A DNA stretch of 64,000 nt from Ascidia mentula (taxonomy: Eukaryota > Chordata > Ascidiacea > Phlebobranchia > Ascidiidae), in the NCBI GenBank assembly GCA_947561715.1, contig OX387204.1, forward strand, positions 9,615,001-9,679,000, written 5' to 3'. This document shows, piece by piece, positions 31,170 through 42,000 of this stretch; positions within the stretch are counted from its first letter, which is position 1, and every line of letters begins with the position of its first letter. The translations under genes and the position numbers were made by a program. The notes below the pieces were generated by a model. The model searched no databases. It was not told where the DNA came from and saw only the letters and a program-made list of their open reading frames with translations.

Positions 31170-31595
31170 CTCTGTTTTGAGTCAAAAATGCAAAAACCGC
31201 ACTGCATAAACCGTTTTCTTTTAATTCTAATGGGTTTTAAGATCGAAACGACTAAAAAGCATTGCTAGGTGCCAGTCATATAGCCGAGCGCGCCGGTCGT
31301 GCCTTGTCTTCAAACAAGTTGTCAGTCCCCCATTCGTTTGTTTCAACTTCAATCGAAATCAAATTTTGCACATTATTTGAACACTCTATTTTGAAATGAA
31401 CTGCAAAAACCGCTTTCTTTTGATTGGAATGGCTTTCAAGAGCGAAACGGTTAAGCATTTCAATGGGCCAGTCAATAGCCTAGCGCGACGGTCGTGCCTT
31501 GTCTTTAAACAAGTTGTCAGTCTCTCATTCGTTTGTTTCAACTTCAATCGAAATCAAATTTTACACATTATTAGAACACGCTATTTTGAGTTGAA
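31170..31595 (+). repeat. 212-bp tandem duplication
   Basis: Two adjacent copies, about 31170-31380 and 31382-31595, sharing CGGTCGTGCCTTGTCTT, AAACAAGTTGTCAGTC and CTTCAATCGAAATCAAATTT in the same order with point differences. A shorter third piece begins near 31580. It lies within the ACGT-rich element, upstream of the 71-bp satellite. Confidence 0.75.
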
Positions 31596-32179
31596 CTGTA
31601 AAAACCTATGTGCAAAACGAATTCTGGACTTTCACTCTCATTTTGAATGTAATCGCTCTCTGTAATGGGAAAGTCCGTATTTTAGGTGTTTGTTTGATTT
31701 CAAATAAAGCAAATTTAGCAGTTTTATGAAATCCAATCCTGAAAAGTTTCCTATTGCACTAGAATTGACGCGAAGGGAGTCGGTCGACGTTGAGCAAAGG
31801 AATATCTGAAGCGTAAACAATTGTCAGATTTTGACTGATAAAACCTTTTTCCCATGTGAAACGTTTGCGGCCAAGATTTAATGGCTGCATCAACGGGGGA
31901 TAACGCGCCAAGAGTTTAAGCGAATGCGAAAATGATTATTGTTCTTAACCCAGATAGTTTGTTTGTAATTTAACTTTCTGAACGATGAATCAAAATAACA
32001 ATGTCTAGCCCACTTCGCCTCAAATATTAACGATATTTTACAACACTCTAATCTGGCCTATCTTGTCAATAATAATATCCTGCGAAAATACTCACAATTA
32101 TATTTTTTTAAATATATCAAATTAAAATCTTCTCTACGTTTTACGGAACGTAAGAATACAGGAACTAGGACTTTCCGAA

Positions 32180-34620
32180 AACAAAAACGTCTTTCTTACG
32201 TTAAATTTGACGTGCAATTGTGGTCGCATTCGGGTTGTATCGAAACGTATCAAATCAACATCTTTCCTACGTTAACATTGACGTGCAATTGTTGTCGCAT
32301 TCGGGTTGTATCGAAACGTATCAAATCAACATCTTTCTTACGTTAACATTGACGTGCAATTGTAGTCGCATTCGGGTTGTATCGAAACGTATCAAATTAA
32401 CATCTTTCCTACGTTAACATTGACGTGCAATTGTGGTCGCATTCGGGTTGTATCGAAACGTATCAAATCAACGTCTTTCTTACGTTAACATTGACGTGCA
32501 ATTGTGGTCGCATTCGGGTTGTATCGAAACGTATCAAATCAACGTCTTTCCTACGTTAACATTGACGTGCAATTGTGGTCGCATTCGGGTTGTATCGAAA
32601 CGTATCAAATCAACATCTTTCTTACGTTAACATTGACGTGCAATTGTAGTCGCATTCGGGTTGTATCGAAACGTATCAAATTAACATCTTTCCTACGTTA
32701 ACATTGACGTGCAATTGTTGTCGCATTCGGGTTGTATCGAAACGTATCAAATCAACGTCTTTCTTACGTTAACATTGACGTGCAATTGTGGTCGCATTCG
32801 GGTTGTATCGAAACGTATCAAATCAACGTCTTTCCTACGTTAACATTGACGTGCAATTGTAGTCGCATTCGGGTTGTATCGAAACGTATCAAATCAACGT
32901 CTTTCTTACGTTAACATTGACGTGCAATTGTGGTCGCATTCGGGTTGTATCGAAACGTTTCAAATCAACGTCTTTCTTACGTTAACATTGACGTGCAATT
33001 GTGGTCGCATTCGGGTTGTATCGAAACGTATCAAATCAACGTCTTTCTTACGTTAACATTGACGTGCAATTGTGGTCGCATTCGGGTTGTATCGAAACGT
33101 TTCAAATCAACGTCTTTCTTACGTTAACATTGACGTGCAATTGTGGTCGCATTCGGGTTGTATCGAAACGTATCAAATCAACGTCTTTCTTACGTTAACA
33201 TTGACGTGCAATTGTGGTCGCATTCGGGTTGTATCGAAACGTATCAAATCAACATCTTTCTTACGTTAACATTGACGTGCAATTGTAGTCGCATTCGGGT
33301 TGTATCGAAACGTATCAAATTAACATCTTTCCTACGTTAACATTGACGTGCAATTGTTGTCGCATTCGGGTTGTATCGAAACGTATCAAATCAACGTCTT
33401 TCTTACGTTAACATTGACGTGCAATTGTGGTCGCATTCGGGTTGTATCGAAACGTATCAAATCAACGTCTTTCCTACGTTAACATTGACGTGCAATTGTA
33501 GTCGCATTCGGGTTGTATCGAAACGTATCAAATCAACGTCTTTCTTACGTTAACATTGACGTGCAATTGTGGTCGCATTCGGGTTGTATCGAAACGTTTC
33601 AAATCAACATCTTTCCTACGTTAACATTGACGTGCAATTGTAGTCGCATTCGGGTTGTATCGAAACGTATCAAATCAACGTCTTTCTTACGTTAACATTG
33701 ACGTGCAATTGTGGTCGCATTCGGGTTGTATCGAAACGTTTCAAATCAACATCTTTCCTACGTTAACATTGACGTGCAATTGTAGTCGCATTCGGGTTGT
33801 ATCGAAACGTATCAAATCAACATCTTTCCTACGTTAACATTGACGTGCAATTGTAGTCGCATTCGGGTTGTATCGAAACGTATCAAATCAACGTCTTTCC
33901 TACGTTAACATTGACGTGCAATTGTGGTCGCATTCGGGTTGTATCGAAACGTTTCAAATCAACATCTTTCCTACGTTAACATTGACGTGCAATTGTGGTC
34001 GCATTCGGGTTGTATCGAAACGTATCAAATCAACGTCTTTCTTACGTTAACATTGACGTGCAATTGTGGTCGCATTCGGGTTGTATCGAAACGTTTCAAA
34101 TCAACATCTTTCCTACGTTAACATTGACGTGCAATTGTAGTCGCATTCGGGTTGTATCGAAACGTATCAAATCAACATCTTTCCTACGTTAACATTGACG
34201 TGCAATTGTAGTCGCATTCGGGTTGTATCGAAACGTTTCAAATCAACATCTTTCCTACGTTAACATTGACGTGCAATTGTGGTCGCATTCGGTATGTATC
34301 GAAACGTATCAAATCAACGTCTTTCTTACGTTAACATTGACGTGCAATTGTGGTCGCATTCGGGTTGTATCGAAACGTATCAAATCAACGTCTTTCTTAC
34401 GTTAACATTGACGTGCAATTGTGGTCGCATTCGGGTTGTATCGAAACGTATCAAATCAACGTCTTTCCTACGTTAACATTGACGTGCAATTGTGGTCGCA
34501 TTCGGGTTGTATCGAAACGTATCAAATCAACGTCTTTCCTACGTTAACATTGACGTGCAATTGTAGTCGCATTCGGGTTGTATCAAACGTTTCAAATCAA
34601 CGTCTGGGTTACGTCAATAA
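32180..34620 (+). repeat. 71-bp satellite, about 34 tandem copies
   Basis: The unit contains GTCGCATTCGGGTTGTATCG, AAACGTATCAAATCAACGTC, TTACGTTAACATTGACGTGC and AATTGTG. Copies begin every 71 bases from 32220 to 34563 with no length drift until the last, which loses a base. Each carries four ACGT words. Variant positions (GTGG/GTAG/GTTG; TATC/TTTC; CTTACG/CCTACG; CGTC/CATC) recur in blocks; stretches starting at 32504 and 32732 recur at 33143 and 33371, a shift of 639 = 9 x 71, so a nine-unit higher-order duplication is present. 71 is not a multiple of three, so the many 60-65-codon frames over it are not one coding sequence. Confidence 0.95.
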
Positions 34621-34915
34621 TTACGTGCAAATATGGTCAATTTGGGGTTTTCTAAAACGTATCGAAGCTACGTCCCAGTTACGTTAAAATTTACGTACAT
34701 AAATAGTTGCATTCAGGTTTTTATCTAACGTATATAGTGAACGTTTTACTCACGTTATTTATGACGTACTTTTTTGGTTAAGAAAACGTTCATTTCTAAC
34801 GTCAGTGTTACCAACTTTCATACGACGTTTAGTTTGAAAATAACGTGGTATGCAACCAATTTTCGACTTTCCAGCGACGTTGCGAACGTCGAAACTACGT
34901 TGTGTGTTTGCTGGG

Positions 34916-35350
34916 AAGGTACCACAAAGTGGAAATTAGTGTGCCCGCTAGTGTAAAAGCTAGCACTGTACCACTGTCAACAGCTGCACGGGTGTGTATA
35001 ACTATTCGCCTACTTTAAAAATGAATTTTCGGAGAGAAGGCTAATGGATGAGGCGCAATCGGGAAACAATAATGAAGCACTTGTTCAAAGGTCATGGTAA
35101 TTCAGTATACACAATTGCTACTTGTACTGTAGCAACATGAACAACTGTAACTTTTTACAGGTCATTGTAGTTCATGAGCAATTTAAATGCCATGACGGTG
35201 ACCTCATTGCATGTTCGGGTTGAGAATATTTAGGGTTTAAGGTTTCCAGCGTAACTAAACGCGACTTGAAGAGTCAGAATGAACATGTTCGTTATTTAAG
35301 CATGTCGTTTAGGCAGACTTTTGACCCTTTCTACCGACCACGGTCGCCTT
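34916..35350. other. Intergenic; nothing recognised
   Basis: Between the ACGT-rich element and the fold-back repeat. AGCTAGCACTGTACCACTG-like palindromic bits occur near 34975, but no gene or element end is supported. Confidence 0.3.
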
Positions 35351-35369
35351 CCAGCAACGTCTATTTTAA

Positions 35370-35560
35370 CATGTTGCTTATTTAAGGAACATGTAGCTTA
35401 TTTAACCAATATGTTGCTTATTTAACCAACATGTTTCTTAAATAAGCAACGTTGAATTATGACCCTTATGGCGCCAAGTAACAATTAGTTGCTTAATAAG
35501 CAACATGTTGGTTAAATAAGTAACATGTTGGTTAAATAAGCAGCGTGTTGATTCAGAGAA
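35370..35560. repeat. Fold-back array of ~20-bp units
   Basis: On the left, ATGTTGCTTATTTAACC recurs about three times (35375-35440). On the right, after ~60 bases, the inverse form GGTTAAATAAGCAACATG recurs about three times (35490-35550). The halves can pair as a long hairpin. Flanking copies of TTATGACCCTT at 35457 and 35563 add to the symmetry. Probably a small fold-back element. Confidence 0.7.
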
Positions 35561-35807
35561 ATTATGACCCTTCTGGCCATAGAAAACAAGCAAGCAACTT
35601 TAACCGTGTGGCTCAAATAAATCCCTCGATTTGCGTGGTTTGTTTAACGCCCAAATAAGTTTGTTACCACGTCCACATGCCATACATATATAGCATAGTA
35701 GACTACATATTTTATTGTTAAAGAAGTTTCACCATGCCAAATTTTCAAACAATGCTTCCTGGCAGTCATGCGTCATCTTCAAACAGACATATTTAACACC
35801 ATCTTGT

Positions 35808-36137
35808 AACATACGTCACAGAAAGCAGTGCCTGTATTGCGTAATGTTTTGCGTGTGTAACATACGTCACAGAAACCAGTGCTTGTATTGCGTAATGTTT
35901 TGCGCGCAGCTTTGCACATGTACTGCATAATCCCACAATGTGACCCAAATGATTGAGCCATCGAATATTCTCGAGTAAAGTGATTCATTCAACATCCTGT
36001 TTACCACATAAAATGTTCTCCTATGCTTATGTCACATCACACCTATGTTCTTGTATTATATTACTTCAAGCGCCTCATGATATCACGTGACATTATTGAC
36101 CAATCAGCTCTCATAATCGAGAGCGTTAAAAAGCCCA
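35808..36137 (+). repeat. Repeat copy A, inverse of 40937-41218
   Basis: Contains a ~50-bp tandem pair (35808-35856, 35857-35908) around AACATACGTCACAGAAA. From 35855 to 36137 the sequence is the inverse complement, with scattered differences, of 40937-41218, for example TCATGATATCACGTGACATT at about 36077. The copies face each other across KRTCAP2. Confidence 0.85.
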
Positions 36138-37381
36138 GGTGAGACCGGTAAATTCATTCTAATTCTATTTCATTCTAATTCATTCTATTTGCTGGCATCC
36201 TAACAACGTTGTATTGAAAGCTGTAAAGTACCGTCGTAATGAAGAAGATAACAGAAATGAATACAATTATTCGGGAAGAGATCTTGGTTCTGGGTGCTTT
36301 ATAGAACGGGGCAGAAGCAGGTTTACCCATCAAAGAGACTCAATAACCGCTCAGGCCATCGAGACACTGTTAAATATCTCTGAGACCCTTAGAGTTATTT
36401 ACAATCTCATAGGCTGAAAAAAATCAGACCCTAATATGTAGGTTTCGCGATAATTCTTTTTCATCACCCGAATAGAAAAGATGAATTCGTTCTGAAAATC
36501 AGTTACTGTAGCCTACCCGAAAAAAGTTGCTTAATTAACTCCATGGCACAAACAACAATTTTCCAAATCAGCTAATAGGCCTACCACAGTCAACATGAAA
36601 AGTTTACAAGTCTATTTAAACTATGCAAGTTTCCTTTGTGTTCTATCGATTCTATTATAGTATTTGTCGAAATTTTCATATTTTTTTTTCTTTGAATCAT
36701 GCGCGAAGGACATTCAACAAGATAACAAAGAAACAAAAAGAGGAGTAGATGCACTACCACGTATGACGTAAAAGACGCTATGACGTAAAAAAACATACTT
36801 TCCCTTTTTCAGGAAAACAAGTAATATTCGAAAAATAGTTACACTTGAATGCACATGATTGTAAATAACATATATATATATGGCTGTTCTACGATTCGGT
36901 AACAGAAAATCTCACGTTAAAATATCATAGTTATATTTAAAATTGTTGCCAAAAGACCTTGTCATTTTGACGAAAAGTAATGCAAGGTTAAATCTTAACT
37001 TCGTTGCATCATATTCTGTGGTTGCATAGACCTTACCCCAAACATGATCTCTTGCAAATTTTTTTTAATCATTTTGTCAATTTTAACATTAGAGTTTGTC
37101 TGTATGTTCAAACCACTGACTTTGCATGATTTTGTACTGTAAACCACGAATAAGAAGAATTATTTTTAGACGCCAGAAATTGTGCGCGTTCAAACGTAGC
37201 GAAATTTTCGATTTATTTCTACCCAGATTGCTGATGTGGCAACTAAACTGACAAGGCAACATCCAACGTAGTAGGGTACGTGTCGCGTGGTGCTGTTGTG
37301 TGATTGCAGTAATTTTTTTAGTTCTGTGTTGTTGTTGATTGAATATACTTGTTTTGCAGCGAAAATACAAACCATCATAAA
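36138..37381. other. Region upstream of KRTCAP2
   Basis: ATTCTAATTCTATTT repeats at 36155-36190 match the flank of the inverted copy near 40870-40920. A 67-codon plus-strand frame to 36417 lacks an ATG and has no known family. 37340-37359 ends in ACTTGTTTTGCAG, a strong acceptor-like sequence 22 bases before the KRTCAP2 ATG. Confidence 0.4.
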
Positions 37382-37783
37382 ATGACAATATCTGTCAAGA
37401 CTTCAGCTGTTGTTTCTTTGATTTTTTCTTTGCTTATGTTTTCTGGAATGCAGCTTTTCAGAGAGCAAATTGCATCAACTGAGGCCCTTACAATACTGGG
37501 AGGTCTTCTTGGGTCATTAATGTTCTTGTTTCTGCTAACTGCAATAAGTAACCTAGAGGCTATATTTTTGGATGATTACTTTCAAGCAAAACTGTTTCCA
37601 GAAGTTGTGGTTTCCATGGCTTTATCGACTGCAGCTTGTGGTTTGGTTCACAGAGTCAGTGTCACAACATGTGTTGCATTTTCTTGCATTATATTGTACT
37701 ACATCAACAAAATTTCTAATGGAAAATATCAAGGACATTCAATTTCACTAATCAAGCCAAAGATGAAAAAAAGGAAGCATTAA
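37382..37783 (+). CDS. KRTCAP2: Keratinocyte-associated protein 2 (OST complex subunit KCP2)
   Basis: KRTCAP2 is a small ER-membrane subunit of the STT3A oligosaccharyltransferase complex in co-translational N-glycosylation. This single-exon frame gives 133 residues (human about 136). Conserved blocks in order: FSGMQLFREQIASTEALTI, LGGLLGSLMFLF, FQAKLFPEVV, GLVHRVSVTTC and LYYINKIS, with a basic tail KPKMKKRKH. Hydrophobic segments at about residues 8-24, 36-56, 74-92 and 96-112 fit the three to four membrane helices of the family. ATG 37382 was chosen because MTISVKTSAVV aligns with the family start; translation upstream has no ATG. A splice-acceptor-like TTTTGCAG ends at 37359. A polyadenylation signal AATAAA lies at 37929. 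Confidence 0.96.
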   Translation: MTISVKTSAVVSLIFSLLMFSGMQLFREQIASTEALTILGGLLGSLMFLFLLTAISNLEAIFLDDYFQAKLFPEVVVSMALSTAACGLVHRVSVTTCVAFSCIILYYINKISNGKYQGHSISLIKPKMKKRKH

Positions 37784-38330
37784 TGTTTTCTTACTGTGAA
37801 CATTTGTCTGTCAAATAAGCTTATAATTTGTGTAACAATTTTGGATATAACACATAATGTATATAGTTAACTCATTTGTGTTTTTGAGTGGATTGTCCAT
37901 ATGTTTATTTGTAGTCCATTGAATTATTAATAAACATAACAGCATTTGCTTGCAGCCCATAAAATTAATAACTCATTGGTGCAGTTTTACTGTTGTGTTT
38001 ATTTAACTTAAAGTACTTTTTGCTAATAGTTGTTAAATGGTTGTGGCACGTTTAAATAAACAATGCTAGGTATTCTTGACAGTTTAGGTTCGTATTTGGG
38101 CATTTTAAAATATTTCTACTATTGTTACATTATTTATAAACACAATAAAGTGTGAGTATAAACAGACTGACCCATTTTGTTGTTAAATTAGTCATGTTTA
38201 AAAGAAACAATAAAGTGTGTTATGGCAGTTTTTAATTTACTATTTAAATCAACAAAAATAAAACGCACATGCATCAGGGTTTCTCGGACTGTGTGCCATG
38301 GAAAATTTTATTTAAAATGTTATAGGGCCT
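37784..38330. other. KRTCAP2 3' region and repeat start
   Basis: Contains the KRTCAP2 3' UTR with AATAAA at 37929-37934 and further AATAAA words near 38055, 38142 and 38208. At 38275 a hAT-like end CAGGGTTTCTCGGACTGTG begins; its counterpart is the inverse copy near 1862. Confidence 0.5.
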
Positions 38331-38332
38331 AT

Positions 38333-38684
38333 AAGTGGTTCTTAACCAAGGGGGCATCAACCATTTCTCATGGGGGGTGCAAGCTTTAAAACAAAACAAA
38401 AAAATTTTTGTTGTGACTTTAATGTCCTATACTGTCTGTCATATTTTTCTTACCAGTTTTCGGTCAAACATCTTGAACTTGAAATGAAAAATCCGCATGT
38501 GTAGTTGAATTACTGTTACGTCACAAAATACCTTTTGTGATGATTGATCTGTTTCGTCACCATTCAAATTCATTTTATTTTCGTAAACGTCAGCGAAAAA
38601 TCAGTACAACTGGCGATGGACAATTTAAAGGCACAAGACCGTTACTAAAAGGAGGTGTGATAGCAAAAAGGTTAAGAACCACTG
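38333..38684. mobile_element. hAT-type MITE, degraded copy
   Basis: Left end AGTGGTTCTTAACC and right end GGTTAAGAACCACTG are inverse complements and match the ends of the 20534-21144 element. The left terminal C is changed and no clear target duplication remains, so it is older. Confidence 0.65.
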
Positions 38685-39260
38685 TTACAAACTACTGCAA
38701 CGATTTCATAATTATCAAAACTAATTGATGCGTAATGGTCATATTGGTATGCCACAAAAGCCAAATTGGTCGTTATGTTGTGTGTAATTTCGAGTATATC
38801 GTCTTTGCTGGTGTTGGCCCAAGCCTGACCATGTCAACGCAAATTTGATTTGCCTTCAATGTATGTTGTACAACATTGTTTCACACGCCTGATGTCGCGG
38901 CCATTTCCTCTCTGACCATCCTTTGCTTTTGCAGGTGCAGTGACTGGCATTTTATACTCTATCGGTAATACACCATATCGAGTATAATATATATAAACCA
39001 ATTTTTATTCTATCGCAGCATTACGTAATCAACTGGTGTCAAAAACATTTCGCAGCCGTGGGTGGTTGATTACCCGGTAAACGTGCAAACAAAAGGTTCT
39101 AACGGCGTAAGCGATTTGTAGCCATGCTGTATGAATGAAATTTTTGTCATTCTTTCTTTATAAGCTAGCTAACCCTTAAACAGACGTGTATGCAAACCAT
39201 ACCGACGATATAAGGTTCAGACTTGTTTGCAAAATTGATAACGTGTGGTAAAATAAAACA
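38685..39260. other. Intergenic; nothing recognised
   Basis: Only a short inverted pair near 38955-38990 (TATCGGTA / ATATCGAGTATAATATA) stands out. No gene supported. Confidence 0.3.
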
Positions 39261-39261
39261 A

Positions 39262-39482
39262 AAAAAATTAACCCAATTTTTTTGGGTACAGTTCAAGCAT
39301 CACTTTACCCAAACACTTTTGGGTGAACAACAGTAAGCCCAATAATTTTTGGTATAATTATTTAGGTAACTTTCTTTTGGGTATAAATCATAAGGTAAAG
39401 CAGCATTTTACCCAAAACCTTTGGGTACGTTACCATTGTACCCAAAGTTGCCTTTGTAATTTTACCCAAATTAGTTTACAGT
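39262..39482. repeat. Element of repeated TACCCAAA / TTTGGGTA words
   Basis: About ten copies of TACCCAAA-type words and their inverse TTTGGGTA alternate over 220 bp, bounded by TTAACCCAATTTTTTTGGG on the left and TTTTACCCAAATTAG on the right. It is able to fold on itself in many registers. It looks like a small MITE with internal palindromes; target duplication not established. Confidence 0.6.
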
Positions 39483-40249
39483 GAACAACCATAAAATTAC
39501 AATACGGGTTTGTATTGCCTTTTATCCACATCTCATAAAATCTCGCCAGTCTTTACCTGTGCAGCGTCTGTTGTAAACGAATTCAACAATCAACCTAAAA
39601 TTATTCTTAGACAAAGTAAAACTGATGTCGTCGTGTATAATATGAGAAAAGGGGGGGTATTATTTTTAATCATTGTTGCGGTCTGACGATGTTTTAACAA
39701 ACGGAAAAACTTGGTAGAGATAAATCTCTCATGTTGGGGTAGGTATGAATATATTGAATATGTTTAAAATTAAACGAAAAAGTGTATTTTTGTATCATGA
39801 TTAACATTTGGTCGGTAGATAATTTTAGTGAAGATAGGCTATTACACAAGTTTGATATGGTTAGAAAGAGTTTTTATTGACGTTTTCAACGATGTATGAC
39901 TTGTTGTGTTGGCCGCGGCCCTGTAAAAAAGTTATGGCCGTTTATGACGGTATATTAATACTCGTCCCAATTGTTGTCAATTATTTCGCATTTTCCATCC
40001 CAATGATTTCGGCGAAATAAAAAAAAATCCACGAAAATTACTTTACGCATGAGTGAACACTGCTTAATTTAAGTTTCTCCGAAATTATAACATGTTCCAT
40101 ACGTGTTAGATATATAACTAACTAATCATCCGCAAAAAAAAACAATACAATCAGAAGAAATAAACAACAAATTAACAAAATAATCAAGGAAAGCAATATG
40201 GACCACATCTATGCTAAGATTACATACAAAAAGCAACTGTTAATGTAGG

Positions 40250-42000
40250 CCAAAAATCAATCACTTTCCGGGCCATAGAATTTCCTATAATTTTGCACAA
40301 GGCTTGCCTAGAGCTTGCAGGTGAACGTGAAATAAGTTAAAATACCAACCGGCTCCACAATTCCCAGCGAAATGGACTCAAAGGCAAGTCATTGTGTGTG
40401 ACTGCATAAAGGCTGCTTGTTAGCGCAATGGCGGCAGAGACATCTTGACATATTAGCGAAAATTCAAACACTTTCCGGAACATAGAATTTCCTATAATTT
40501 TGCACAGGGCTTGCCTAGAGCATGCAGGTGAACGTGATATAAGTTAAAATACCAATCGGCTCCACAATTCCCAGCGAAATGGCATTAAATACAGGTCATT
40601 GTGTGTGACGGCATATAGAGGCTGTTTGTGAGCGCAATGGCGGCGGAGACATCTCGATATGAAGCGCAAATTCAAACACTTTCCGGGCCATAGAAATTCC
40701 TATATTTTTGCACAGGCCTTGCCTAGAGCTTGCAGGTGAACGTGATATAAGTTAAAATACCAACCGGCTCCACAATTCCCAGCGAAATGGCCTCAACTTT
40801 CCGAATAATTATTGTATTGGAAACTGTTTATCGGCTTCATCAAAACGGTACATTACAACTTTTCAATAGAATGTTGATAGAATCGAAGCGAACAGAATAG
40901 AATCCAATAGAATAGCTTTTACAGGTAGATACTGATGGGCTTTTTGAAGCTCTCCATACTGAGCGCTGATTGGTCAATAATGTCACGTGATATCATGAGG
41001 CGCTTGAAGTAATATAATACAAGAACATAGGTGTGGTGTGACATATGCATAGGAGAACATTCTATGTGGTAAACAGGATATTGAATGAATCACTTTAGTC
41101 AAGAACATTCGATGGACCAATCATTTGGATTACATTATGGGATTAATCAATACATGTGCAAAGCTGCACGCAAAACATTACGCAATATAAGCACTAGTTT
41201 CTGTGACGTATGTTACAACAACATCCCTTTTTTCTAAATTGTTTAAAAGAAAGCAGGGGTTGAAAGGACTTCCTCGGATGCAAATATAAATATATAAAAA
41301 AAAACATTTATGGTAGACATAGTTTCGAAGGTGGGACTATTTCCGCGTAGACCTCAGTCATCAATACCTAGTTGTTTGTAACAATGGCCATAAGTGTTGC
41401 GACATAATGGGATAACCTTGCAGTGGTTTGAAGTATTTATATATAGTGAGCGGCCGTTAAGTCTATTTCGCTGGGAATTGTGGAGCCGGTTGGTATTTTC
41501 ACCTGCATGCTCTAGGCAAAAAAAATTATAGGAAATTCTATGGCCCGAAATGTGTTTGAAATTTCGCTTATATGTCAAGATGTCTCCGCCGCCATTGCGC
41601 TCACAAACAGCCTCTATGCCGCCACACACAATGACCTGCCTTTGAGTCCATTTCGCTGGGAATTGTGGAGCCGGTTGGTATTTTTATTTATATCACGTTC
41701 ACGTGCATGCTCTAGGAAAGCCCTGTGCAAAATTACAGGAAATTCTATGGCCCGAAAAGTGTTTGAATTTGCGCTTATTTGTCAAGATGTCTCTGCCGCC
41801 ATTGCGCTCACAAACAGCCTCTATGCCGCCACACACAATGACCTGCCTTTGAGTCCATTTCGCTGGGAATTGTGGAGCCGGTTGGTAGTTTCACTTATAT
41901 CACGTTCACCTGCATGCTCTAGGCAAGCCCTGTGCAAAATTATAGGAAATTCTATGGCCCGGAAAGTGTTTGAATTTGCGTTCTTATTTTTGCTTTTTTT
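40250..42000. repeat. Inverted pair of ~210-bp unit arrays (structure 1)
   Basis: The left array (40250-40800) holds about 2.6 tandem units containing ACTTTCCGGGCCATAGAA, ATTTTGCACAGGGCTTGCCT, CCGGCTCCACAATTCCCAGC and GCGCAATGGCGGC. The right array (41460-41990) holds about 2.6 of the same units in inverse orientation. Between them is repeat copy B (40937-41218). The units are diverged relatives of those in 42196-46385. The flank near 40045 (ACGCATGAGTGAACACTG) resembles the terminal sequence of that second structure, so both probably belong to one transposon superfamily. Confidence 0.75.
40937..41218 (-). repeat. Repeat copy B, inverse of 35855-36137
   Basis: Sits between the two arms of structure 1 and matches copy A in inverse orientation, for example AATGTCACGTGATATCATGA near 40979. 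Confidence 0.85.

Larger units (their letters stand above)
29145..34915. mobile_element. Large ACGT-rich terminal-inverted-repeat element with internal satellite
   Basis: Outer ends CCCAGCAAACA (29145) and TGTTTGCTGGG (to 34915) are inverse complements. Inward of both ends lie several hundred bases dense in the tetramer ACGT (about 29160-29580 and 34600-34905). This style (CCCAGCA ends, spaced ACGT words) is common in animal genomes as a MITE-like DNA element family. Total 5771 bp, unusually long. Inside: possible spliced open frames 29700-30910, a 212-bp tandem duplication 31170-31595 and a 71-bp satellite 32180-34620. No transposase was recognised. Flanks give no convincing target duplication. 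Confidence 0.6.

Noticed and set aside
32180-34620. CRISPR-like regular array
   Set aside because: The whole unit is repeated without unique spacers, and the DNA is animal.
32220-34687. A run of about twenty similar 60-88-codon open frames
   Set aside because: They are the 71-bp satellite read in shifting frames; 71 is not divisible by three, so no continuous protein exists.
36214-36417. 67-codon plus-strand frame with an amphipathic C-terminal helix
   Set aside because: No ATG in frame and adjacent to repeat sequence; not enough support for a gene.
37349-37381. Upstream extension of KRTCAP2
   Set aside because: It has no ATG and crosses a splice-acceptor-like site; the family start aligns with 37382.
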